A DNA stretch of 55,728 bases. Origin: Acanthamoeba castellanii str. Neff. Lineage: Eukaryota; Discosea; Longamoebia; Acanthamoebidae. The translations under genes and the position numbers were made by a program. Where the stretch lies: positions 23,258 through 78,985 of the forward strand of contig NW_004457632.1 in the NCBI RefSeq assembly GCF_000313135.1, given 5' to 3'. A model generated the notes under the pieces. That model was not told the origin of the DNA, made no database searches, and worked only from the letters and a program-made list of their open reading frames with translations. The stretch's first letter is position 1; the number at the start of each line of letters is the position of its first letter. Below are positions 24,396 to 33,454 of this stretch, in pieces.

Positions 24396-26424
24396 TCACG
24401 AGGGCGCCGGGAGGTCCTTGAGCCGGCGCACGACCTCGTCGAACGTGGGCCGCGCGTTGGGGTCGGCCGCCCAGCAGTCTTCCATGAGCTCGCGCCACGC
24501 CGGCGGCACGAACGCCTTGCTCATCTGCGGCCGGGCGCCCTCGTGCACCACCCTTTGCCACACAGTCAGACGACCGCACACGCACACACACGACCGCACA
24601 CGCACACAGCGTGGGAACATGTTTGTACCGGAGGAGGTGAAGGCGGTGTCGCTTGCCGCCGCCGTAGCTGACAGGGTCGTGCTTGGGGTAGGGGTAGGTG
24701 TAGGGGTTGAACAGCTTCCACAGCAGAATGCCGAACGAGTACACGTCCATCTTCGTGCTGTGCGGGCTGCGCACGTGCAATTCTGGGGCCATGTACTCGG
24801 TGGTGCCCACGTGTATGTTGTCCGCCTCGCTCTCCTTCACCGCTGTGCCAACTGTTGGCACGGCACACAGAGTTAGCTTGAGGCGGAAACACGGTTGTGA
24901 CCAGAGAGGGGGAAAACCGTACAATCGGCTATCTTACATGACTTGAAATCTTTCGTCTACGATCGAGAAGAAGAAGAAGAAACACAATGCAACGCGATGA
25001 GCGTGAGCGCAATGGTGTGTGAACGCGGGTGTGTGTGTGTCGTGTGTGTGTTGTAGCTCGTGTGAAATGTGTAAAATGTGTACCAGCAGGATGTTGCCGA
25101 GCTTCAGGTCGCGGTGGATCACGCCTCGCGAGTGCAGGAAATGCATGGCGCTAGCGATCTGGGTGGCCCACCGCTTGCAGTGCTCGAGCACGAGCCGACG
25201 CGAGAAGCGCTCCACGGCCTGAGACAGGTTGATGTGCAGCCGCTCCATCACAATGAATATGTGGCTCTCGCTCTCCAGCGCCCCGTAGAGCGACACAATA
25301 TGCGGATGCCTCGCCGGCCTGCCGCAACCATTATCACCCTTAGCTGATCAGTGGCCTGGCTGGGCTTCAGAAGAAGAAGAAAGTTCAATAGTGCAGCAGC
25401 TCTCAAGCTCGTACCACCACATCTGCAGCTCCCTCTGAACACCCCGCGCGTACTGACCCTTCTTCAGTTTGTTGATGGACTTGATCGCGACCGGAATGCC
25501 CATCCACTCGCCGCGCTTCACAGTGGCGAAGGCCTGCCAACCGACCAACCCACCTTTAGTACGACACACGACACACACGACACGCACGACACGACACACA
25601 CACGACACATGTGGCACACGGCACGTACCCCGAAGCCGAGGAAGGGCCTTCCAAAGACCCTCACCTCGTTGCCGTTGATGGCCGCCCAGTCGCTGCCGGC
25701 CTCCACGACGCCGCCGCCAACGACGTCCGTTGTTTCGGTCCCTTGGTGCCCCTCGCTGGTGACCTCCGCATCGCCGGCTGCGGCGAGCTCGCCCGCCTCC
25801 GCCTCCCCCTGCTCGCCCGCCTCGACTGCATCTACATCTACTTCTTCCTCCTCGCCCTTCATGATTTGATCCAGCGTGTGCCACTCGCCCTCGTCATCTT
25901 CGTCGCTCTCCTCTCCCAGCCCCAACGAGGCCTCGTTGTGTTCGTGCTCGGGATCCTTGGCTGCTACTCGCCGCCGGCCGAGAGATTTGGCAGGCGCTGA
26001 TTCACTTGTCTTCGGAATGGGGCGAGATGCGGCGCAGATCGTTGAGGCTTCCGAGGTCCTGATCATCGCTCGTCCAAGCGTGGATCTTGTCCCACGCGAT
26101 GAAGGCCAGCTTCTTGCATTTGCGCCGCAGGCAATCGGTCGCCCATTCCTCCTCATTCGCAAATTGCGTGTGGGTGGTGCGATCGAGAAGCTTGACATCG
26201 AGGACGCGCTTTATGCCGCGCGGGGTCTCCTCCTTGCGCTCCTCGACGATCAGGGCGGCCACATGCACGGTGCGCTGGTGATCAGCGAATCGAAGCGTGC
26301 AGTCGTACGTCAACCGTCCATTTCGTATCAATTCGCTCAGGCTCCGCCCCACCACCAGATTCGATACCGAGACGAACGCGACAGTCGGCACGCGCACCAC
26401 CTGAGCCTTCACCTCTCCCTTCAT
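24396..26424 (-). CDS. TKL-type protein kinase
   Basis: ATG at 26424. An N-terminal region of about 140 residues (to about 26000) has no domain I recognise and is followed by a Glu/Asp/Ala-rich linker. The kinase domain starts near 25650: LGFG then AFATVKRGEW (Gly loop), PVAIKSI (ATP-binding Lys), SLYGALESESHIFIVMERL, VIHRDLKLGNILL (catalytic loop). DFG appears as KIAD + F + GTAV only after splicing of an intron at about 24854-24930 that interrupts the Phe codon. Then come VGTTEYMAPELHV, MDVYSFGILLWKL and WRELMEDCWAADPNARPTFDEVV. The last motif and the VYSFGILLWEL type are characteristic of TKL/Raf-like kinases. All catalytic motifs are intact. Stop 24396-24398. Introns near 24560 and 25570 are CA/TG repeats. 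Confidence 0.85.
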
Positions 26425-26987
26425 TCTTGCCCGTCTCCCCGTCTCGTGCCAATCTTGTTGGCGCGTTCTTGAGCCTCAACAGCGTTTCTGGGCTGCCTTT
26501 CCCGCCAAAATGAGGGTAGCGGATGTTGGTGGGGTGGCAACCACCTGATAAAGGATTTTCCAGTTAACCTCCTGAGCTTGGGATGTGTCTGTACCATGAT
26601 GCCACCCCAAGGAGTCATTGGTCAGAGGGGAAAGGACAGAGAGGGGGCACACCTGGAAGTGAAGAAGATGGGGAATGATGACATCCTTCACCTCTTAAAA
26701 TTCCCATGCTTCAGATAGAACCGGGGTGCACGGCCTGGCTCTGCCGCACACGTGGCTAACTCATGCTGGGCATTCCGCCAATTTCTTCATGCTTTGAATG
26801 CTTACAGTCCGTCACTTGGCCGCAGACACAGATCGATGGATGAGGAAAACCACCAGCTTAAGCCGTCTTTGCAATGCACGCTTCGGGCGTATTGTGCTGC
26901 AGGTAAGCTTATCACTAACCGTAACATTCCCCCAAGGTGCTAACTCATGGTGATTATAATCTGTAGCCGGGTCGGGCAGCTAGCACT
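26425..26987. other. Divergent intergenic region
   Basis: About 560 bp between the kinase start (-) and the chimeric gene start (+). The 11-mer GCTAACTCATG occurs twice (about 26756 and 26940). No gene is supportable; it probably holds both promoters. Confidence 0.45.
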
Positions 26988-28289
26988 ATGTCTGGCTTGT
27001 GGGGGAGCTGTTCATCTTCCGTTCGCCTGTCGGGGCGTGGTTCCACCCTTACCACCCGGAATGGAGGCCTTTCCATTCTTCCCAAGAGATTCTATGCTGC
27101 CGGTGCTCCTCCTCTTCGTTACCCCAACATTTCCACGGATCATTTCCTGACTTTGTTTTGCAGAGGCGAAGACCCAGGTAGTGCCACCCATGGGGGACGC
27201 GATCACTGAGGGAGAGCTCAAGAACTGGGCCAAGGGTACGGTCAATTAACTTCAAGACTATAATCCTTCTAATCGCGTAATTCTTGCTTCTCAGTGGCCT
27301 CGCATCAACACGAAGGAATGCAGCTCATGAACACGTACACCAACACCGAAACGTCGCGGATGCGCGCCGCCAGGGTCCATGAATTCGGCGGTGTCGATGC
27401 CATTGTCATCGAGGACATTGCCCGCCCACGGCCGGGTGGTGACGAAGTGCTCATCCGCGTCGGTGCAGCCGGCGTCGGCCCTTGGGACGGCTGGATCCGC
27501 GCCGGCCAAAGCGCGCTGCCGCAACCTTTGCCGCTGACCCTCGGCTCGGACCTTGCCGGCATCATCGAGGCCGTCGGCCCTGGGGTAAGCAAATTTGCGG
27601 TCGGCGATGCCGTCTTCGGCGCCACCAATCCACGCTTCATCGGCGCCTATGCGGACTATGCCGTCGCCTCGGCCGGCATGATTGCCAAGAAGCCGGTCTG
27701 GCTCGACGATGTGGAGGCTGCCTCGCTTCCGGTGATAGCCGTGACAGCATGGCAGGCGCTGTTCGATCAGGCAAAGCTCCGGCGTGGCCAGTCCGTGCTC
27801 ATCCATGGCGCTGCCGGCAATGTCGGCGCCTATGCCGTACAATTTGCCCACCGCGCCGGCCTGGAAGTCACCGCCACCGCGAGCGCCCGTGATATCGAGC
27901 GTGTCCGGGAACTCGGTGCGGACCGCGTGATCGACCGCAGCCAATCGTTTGAAGAGCTGTTGCACGAGGTCGATGCCGTCATCGATCTTGTTGGCGGCTA
28001 CACGCAGGCACGGTCCTTCCAAGTGCTGCGCGCCGGCGGTAAGCTGATCTCGGCCGTCTCGCAGCCGGATCGGGAGGAGGCCGAACGCCGCGGCGTGGAA
28101 GCCGCTTTCTTCCTTGTCAACGTGACGACCGCCGCCTTGACGGAGATTGCGGCGATGCTCGACGCCCGTGAGCTCGTGACCAACGTCGGCGCCGTTCTAC
28201 CCTTTGCGGATGCCAGGCTGGCGCATGAGATGCTGGAAGGTTCGCGCCCGCATCCCGCCGGCAAGATCGTCTTGAAGATCGGCGCCTGA
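26988..28289 (+). CDS. Chimeric gene: DLST-type mitochondrial presequence fused to bacterial-type quinone/NADP oxidoreductase
   Basis: Exon 1 (26988-27117) starts MSGLWGSCSSSVRLSG and ends near KRFYAAGAPPL, a convincing mitochondrial presequence. Intron 27118-27163 joins it in frame to exon 2 (27164-27235), which reads AKTQVVPPMGDAITEGELKN then WAK. VVPPMGxxITEG is the start of the lipoyl domain of the 2-oxoglutarate dehydrogenase E2 subunit. Intron 27236-27294 then joins exon 3, which is not E2 but an uninterrupted zinc-free MDR oxidoreductase: RAARVHEFGGVDAIVIEDI, VGPWDGWIRAG, LGSDLAGIIEAVGPGV, VLIHGAAGNVGAYAVQFAH (NADPH Rossmann) and GKIVLKIGA. The MDR part looks bacterial and has its own Met candidates (MQLMNTYTNTE). 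It was probably acquired horizontally and now uses host exons. An assembly join cannot be excluded. Confidence 0.75.
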
Positions 28290-28404
28290 GGGCGGTGCGC
28301 TTCGTAAATGTGATTGGCCACGAATCCTGCTGTGGCGCGGGTGAGGAACCACAACACCTCCCGGCCGTGCAGAAATAAAGGGGGCTCCGTATTATTTCCC
28401 AACT

Positions 28405-28880
28405 ATGGCCAACTTTGACATAAGAGGCATTGCCGCCTACGCCGAGCACGATCGTGCCATTGGCGATGGTGCTATCCCCACCGACATGAAGTTCTTTGCT
28501 CAGGCCACTCGCGGTGGCACCATCAATATGGCCGCAAGACCTACGCAGCACTGCCCAATGGTCGCCCCCTGATCGTCATCAGCACCACCGTCGCTGCCGA
28601 TTACCCACCCAGCGTTGCCGTTGGCACTTCTCTCGACTCGCGCTCGCCATCAACTGCCCCAACGTGTGGGTCATTGGCGGCGAGTGTCTCTACGCCGACG
28701 CCCTGCGCCACCCCGCACTACGGCGCCTCCACGCCACGGTGCTCCACAGGCTACGCGTGCCCGACGCCGACGCCCACTTCCCCGAGTTACCCTTTGAGCC
28801 CGTCGCCGTGGAGACGGAGACGGTGGTGTGCGTCGCCGAAAGATGGACGCGCACCGCTACGCACCACTGTCACTGTGCAT
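28405..28880 (+). pseudogene. Dihydrofolate reductase-like gene with two frame breaks
   Basis: ATG 28405 begins a DHFR-like frame: IRGIAAYAEHDRAIGDGAIP, DMKFFAQATRGGTINM. At 28530 one base is missing, so the expected GRKTYAALPNGRPLIVIS continues in the next frame. At about 28645 a second missing base shifts to the frame reading LALAINCPNVWVIGGECLYA and DADAHFPELPFEP. The blocks IAA, MGRKTY, VWVIGGE and DAxxHFP are DHFR hallmarks. Both gaps lie in short G-containing stretches and no intron repairs them. It is therefore a pseudogene, or carries two sequencing errors. No thymidylate synthase domain follows, unlike the DHFR-TS fusions of many protists. The 3' end is uncertain and runs into a microsatellite. 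Confidence 0.6.
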
Positions 28881-28921
28881 GCGCAGTCCGGGCACGTCCC
28901 TCACCGCCTCCGTTGGCTGTG

Positions 28922-28982
28922 CGTGTGTGTCGTGTGTGTCGTGTGTGTCGTGTGTGTCGTGTGTGTCGTGTGTGTCGTGTGT
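28922..28982. repeat. (CGTGTGTGT)n minisatellite
   Basis: Six perfect 9-bp copies (28922-28975) plus a partial copy, between the DHFR-like and DJ-1-like genes. Its translation gives Cys-Val-Arg repeats that are not a real protein. Confidence 0.95.
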
Positions 28983-29027
28983 CCCTTCCGACTGCGTGGT
29001 TGTGTTTTTGTTAATTTACAAGACCCG

Positions 29028-29771
29028 TTAACAGGAGCTGAGCGCGTCGAACACGGCGATGGCGTTCTCGGCGGTGAGGTGCGCGCTGGCCGGGTTGGCG
29101 CCGGTCACCACCCGCCCGTCGACCAGCGAGAAGGCCTCGAAGGGCTTCTGCGGCGCCACGTACCGGGCGCCCACCCGCTCGGCGCCCTCCTCGATCGTCT
29201 GCAGCCCGTCGGCCCGGATCCGCTCCAGCACGCCCAGCGCGCCCTCGGCCAGCGTCGTGAAGCCCGTCACCGTCTTCCCGTCGATGATCGACCCGCCCAT
29301 GGCCGCGTCGACCACCGCCGGCAGGATCGCCGGCCCGTGGCACACGGCCGCCACCACGCCGCCGCGGCGGTACACGTCGGCGGCGATGCCGATCAGTCCG
29401 TGCGCGGTCGGGTAGTCGTAGAGGGTGCCGTGGCCGGCCGACGCGAAGAAGAGGCCGTACTGCGACGGGTCGACGTCGGCCGCCCTCTTAAGCTGGCCCC
29501 GCAGCTTGGCGTTGAACGGGTGCGCGGCGTCGTGGAGCGCGTGCGCGTCGGCCTCGCCCAGCAGCGGCGGCTTGATCGAGTGTTCGTCGAGCCCGTAGGT
29601 GCCGGTCTCCGATGCAAGGTCCACCTCGAACCCGGCCGCGACCAGGGCCTCGAACGGGTGCAGCGCCTCGGTGTAGAAGAGGCCCGTTTTCGTCCCGTCG
29701 CTCCAGAACGGGCCGTTGTAGCTCGTGATCGCGATCAGCGCCTTGCGCGGGAGTTGTTGTGGGTGAGCCAT
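29028..29771 (-). CDS. DJ-1/PfpI superfamily protein, HSP31 / glyoxalase III-like
   Basis: Single uninterrupted ORF, 247 residues, ATG 29771, stop 29028. It begins KALIAITSYNGPFWSDG and carries LFFASAGHGTLYDYPTA (HSP31-type GHGTxxDxP) and VVAAVCHGPAILP, with the nucleophile Cys on its elbow followed by His, then GKTVTGFTTLAEGAL. A Glu in GFEVDLASETG near residue 55 fits the family's catalytic Glu position. These proteins hydrate methylglyoxal to lactate without cofactor and/or act as stress chaperones. The lack of introns contrasts with its neighbours and fits horizontal or retro-origin, which is inference. A thioredoxin-like or peptidase role is less likely. Confidence 0.85.
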   Translation of the reverse strand: MAHPQQLPRKALIAITSYNGPFWSDGTKTGLFYTEALHPFEALVAAGFEVDLASETGTYGLDEHSIKPPLLGEADAHALHDAAHPFNAKLRGQLKRAADVDPSQYGLFFASAGHGTLYDYPTAHGLIGIAADVYRRGGVVAAVCHGPAILPAVVDAAMGGSIIDGKTVTGFTTLAEGALGVLERIRADGLQTIEEGAERVGARYVAPQKPFEAFSLVDGRVVTGANPASAHLTAENAIAVFDALSSC

Positions 29772-30026
29772 AGCGGTACTTTTTTTCCCCTTTTTTTCTT
29801 CTTTTGGTGGAGATGTCGATGTTGATGTTGGCAGTGTTTGTCTTCTTCTTGGACAGGGCTGTACGTGAGCTTTTTCTGGTGTGGGCTAACGCCGAGAGTT
29901 GGGTAGTCGCTGGCGTGTTGTGTGCTGTGGGGTTGAGACAAAGAAGGTGCTGGGAAAAGCACATTTCCTTTGTCTTTCTTCTTTTCCCTCACACCGAAGG
30001 GATAGCCCAAGTTTACGCTCGCCAAT

Positions 30027-30146
30027 GGCGGTGGACGCCCCAGGGCGCCCTGGGGCGGTGGTGGACCCCAGTACTAACACCGCCTGGCGTAGCTTAACTT
30101 CGCTGTTCGGATGGGAAGCGATGCTTCCTGCAGTATGGCCGTATCC
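30027..30146 (-). rRNA. 5S rRNA-like sequence with aberrant 3' third (probable pseudogene)
   Basis: Reading the minus strand from 30146, GGATACGGCCATACTGC, CTTCCCATCCGAACAGCGAA, GTTAAGCTACGCCAGGCGGT and GTTAGTACTGGGGT match the first about 80 nt of eukaryotic (and Acanthamoeba) 5S rRNA in order. After that the sequence departs. Helix IV is replaced by a perfect 22-bp palindrome (30036-30057), and the 3' strand that should pair with GGATACGGC is absent. No T-run terminator follows directly. This is a 5S fragment or pseudogene rather than a working gene. Confidence 0.7.
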
Positions 30147-30257
30147 AACAATACACAACGCCAAGTTCGACCATCACCCTATTGTCTTCATTGCAAATCA
30201 CACAAGTGCGTGGCGGTCGGAGACACAGTTTTGTCGGTTGTGAGACACAAGCGGACA

Positions 30258-33200
30258 ATGGACGTGCTGTGGCGCGACGAATACGAGGACGAGGGTGAGG
30301 GAGTTGAGCGCGTGAAGAGGAGGAGCCGGTAGCGGATGCTGCCCACGACACCTATGAAGACGAAGGGGGCGAGGCGGTGCATGAGGTACTGCCGCTCGAG
30401 GTCATGCAGCACATCGTCAGCATGCTCGACCCAACCAGCCTCGCTCGTGCCGAAAGCGTGTGCCGAGCGTGGCACTCCGCCTGCGCGTCGCCGTTCGTGT
30501 GGGAGACCGTCTTCCGGCGCCACTTCAGCTCCCGCCCCGCCGCCTCTGGTACACCCCCCCCCCCAACCCGACCTCCCCTTTCCTGTCGGTGTTTGCTCTC
30601 TTTCACTTAAAAGATCAATGCCGCGCAGTGGGCTGGCGTGAGCGCTGTGTGAAGGCGGCCATCGCGCTTCGTCGCCTGTACTCTCAGTCCTGCACCAGCC
30701 ACGAACAGCGCCTGAGGGACATCATCAAGTACGTGGTATTTCCACAATGACACGACACACACGACACACACGACACACGGCCTGGTATGTCGACGGGCAA
30801 TGCTGACTCTGGCGCGACTACCACGGTCAATATTTGGCAGGTGGTGTTGCAGTTGTGGCCACGACCTGGTGCTGCGCGATCTGCTGGCGACGGAGGGCGC
30901 ACGGGTGAGCCTTGACCTGCTCAACGGCTGTCAGCCCGTATCGGTCGACCAATACGGCAACTCCAGGCACACCAACGACGGCCGCGGGAGGCCGGTCTTT
31001 CTGGCGGCCAATGTGGGCAGCGCCCCCGTGCTCGACATCCTGGCCCTCGCCGGCGCCGACGTCAATGTTATCCACAACGCCGCCACGCCGGTCGGCGTCG
31101 CCGCGGCCAAGGGGTTCCTCGACGCCGTCGAGGTACTGCTGCGGCATGGCGCTGGCGGCGATGACTTCACGCGGATCATCCGAGAGCAGCAATCAACGAC
31201 CTACACGCGCAAGGGTGTGCTGCCTCTCTTCTACCAGGCCGCCACCGGCGGACACACCAAGGTACTCAAGAATAACTCGCTAAACGCACACGCACACGCA
31301 CACGCACACACGGAGGTGTGCAAGAATGTTGAATGGTGGCTCACTGGATGCGCAGATCATGGAAATACTGCTGGCGAAGGCCGGCGGGCCGGAACGAGCG
31401 CGGGAGATGGTCCGAGCTGCTGACGTCTTTGCCGCCGAGAATGGAAGTGTGGCCATGGTGGAGCTCTTGCTCAGACAGGGCGCTGGTGAGCCCCCCCTCC
31501 AAAATGCATGCCTCGCTTTGTGGGGTGCTGGGCTCACGTTTGCGCAGACTTAAACGCGCTCAGCCCATCAAAGCAATCGCCGTTGCATCTAGCTACGCTC
31601 CACCGGCGCGAGTCGACCGTGCGCCTGCTGGTGGAACGCGGCGCGCAGCTCATCCAAGCGACGACCCGGGGGCAGAAGGTGCGCCATATGACCAGTCGCA
31701 TTCATCATCACACTACCCAGGGCCTGGCCTCACGTTGAAGCAATGTTATAACATTGCTCGCCTATGCGCAGACTTTCGCTTCGCCGCTGCATCTCGCCGC
31801 TAGCGCACTCGATCAGGCATTGGTCGAATTCTTCCTGTAGTGCGGCGTGGACATCAATCTCGCTGGCGCGGGCGGGCGCACCCCGCTCCACAGCGCCCTC
31901 CGGTCGGTAACCACGAGCCTGTCATTCATCCGCTATCTCCTCAGCCGCGGCGCCGACGCCAAGGCGATCGACGATTCCGGATTCGGCGCCCTCCACCATG
32001 CGCTCGCAGTACGCTCACTCCTCCCCCTAACTGGTTGCCCTCCTTTCCCCCTGGCTGCTGCGCTCTGTGTATTCATCTTAGACTTCACCAGCGCGTGCCA
32101 CCGGAGGAGACGCTGGAGATCTGTCGATGCCTGATCGAAGCTGGAGCCGACGTCCACCAAAAGAACCCTATCTTGGTGCGTGCGGGGGAATCGCACCGTG
32201 AATGGGTAGCGCTGACACAAAGCGCGAATTTGAAAGGCCCTGGTGCCGCGCTGCTCGCAGCCCGGCTTCAGTGATGTGGACATGGTCACGGACGTTCTAG
32301 ATCTGCTTGCCGAACACGGTGTCAACGTTCGAGATCCGGGTAAGCCCTTCTCCCTGAACTGCTGTGCGCGCTCTGCGTGCGTGCCAAGCCGCTTACTGGT
32401 TCGAGCATCACACTGCAACCATGCCACAGCCATTGGTGCTCTATTTCTAGAGGCTGCGGCCAAGAATGCCAACTGTAAGCTCCTGGAGGTGTTGCTGGAC
32501 CGAGGTGCCTACTTGCTCTCACGCGCCGCGCAGTCGCGGCGTGGCCTCACTGTGTGTGCTGGCTGATTGGCGGCCCAGGAATGGATCCGAACGCGGACGG
32601 AGGGCATCCCAATGTATTGCTGCCGCTGCACGCCACGTTGACCTACGGCCACTGGAACTGGGCCGACAAGGTGCCAAAGGCCATCAAGCTGCTGCTTCAG
32701 GTACCTTTGACCGTTTCCATTCGCAATGGGCAGATTGCGCTCACCTGCTGTTCGCCTTGGAATGGCGTCGCACCAGCGAGGAGCCGATCTGAATCGACAT
32801 TCGGGACCTCGTCAAGGACCCGCCTTGTTTTTCGTCCAGCAGTTCCGACCCCAAGATTTCGACCTGTTGGTAGGCTCTCCCTCCTTCCCCCTTGGTAGTG
32901 GTGACCCATGCTCAGTGTGGGATTCGGCGCAGATGGCCCACGGAGCGGACATCAATGCAAGGAATGCCTACGGGGAGACCTTATTGCAGGTTATCGTTAG
33001 CCACGAGCCATCGTTCCACGGCCAACTCAGTACCGCCAAGGAGTGGGTCACCACCCTGATCGCGAGTACATTCCCCCGCTCTTGCACAGGCGTGCTCGCT
33101 GATGAGTGGTTCTCACGGCAGCGCGAACAACAAAACACAGAGGGCGCCGACCCGAAGCAGTGTCGGGTGATCTTTGAGCCGCGCACACCGCGAGTTCATC

Positions 33201-33304
33201 GCGTGGAGTGGGCTGCGTTCCTCCGCTCGGTGGGAATTGCAACCACGCCGTCGTTCGATGAGCCCGACCAAGACCAAGAAAACGAAACCGAAAGCGACGC
33301 TTGA
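30258..33304 (+). CDS. F-box / ankyrin-repeat protein with in-frame stop (possible pseudogene)
   Basis: ATG 30258 gives MDVLWRDEYEDE. Removing a 65-nt intron (30295-30359) continues in frame into DEGGEAVHEVLPLEVM and the F-box (VMQHIVSMLDPTSLARAESV, CRAWHSAC). Ankyrin-type repeats follow over many exons: RPVFLAANVGSAPVLDILAL then AGADVN, GFLDAVEVLLRHGA, SVAMVELLLRQGA, SPLHLATLHRRESTVRLLVE, RTPLHSALRSVTTSLSFIRY, EICRCLIEAGADVHQKN, KLLEVLLDRGAYL and ADINARNAYGETLLQ. A TAG at 31838-31840 interrupts one repeat (ALVEFFL-stop-CGVDINLAG) and no usable intron removes it. F-box plus ankyrin suggests an SCF substrate adaptor. The gene is a pseudogene, truncated, or this base is wrong. Final stop TGA 33302-33304. 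Confidence 0.68.
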
Positions 33305-33454
33305 GTGCGTGTCGGAGTTTGTAGGTCGCGGCAGCCAAGAAAGAACGCAGAAAACGGCAGCCTTTTCCCGCGCTTGGCTCAAAAGCCCGCTACTGAAGTC
33401 CTTTGCGCATCTTTAGCATCTAATTGCAAGACACTACACAATACACACACCAAG

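Noticed and set aside
24854..24970. Apparent loss of the DFG motif in the TKL kinase (KIADC)
   Set aside because: Splicing an intron that starts within the codon restores KIADFGTAV; the kinase looks active.
27291..28022. A 243-codon minus-strand ORF
   Set aside because: Antisense shadow of the MDR oxidoreductase, whose Rossmann and NADPH motifs are on the plus strand.
28922..28982. CRISPR-like array
   Set aside because: Nine-base tandem repeat without spacers in a eukaryotic genome.
28890..29014. A Cys-Val-Arg repeat peptide resembling a cysteine-rich protein
   Set aside because: Direct translation of a perfect 9-bp minisatellite; no start context or conservation.
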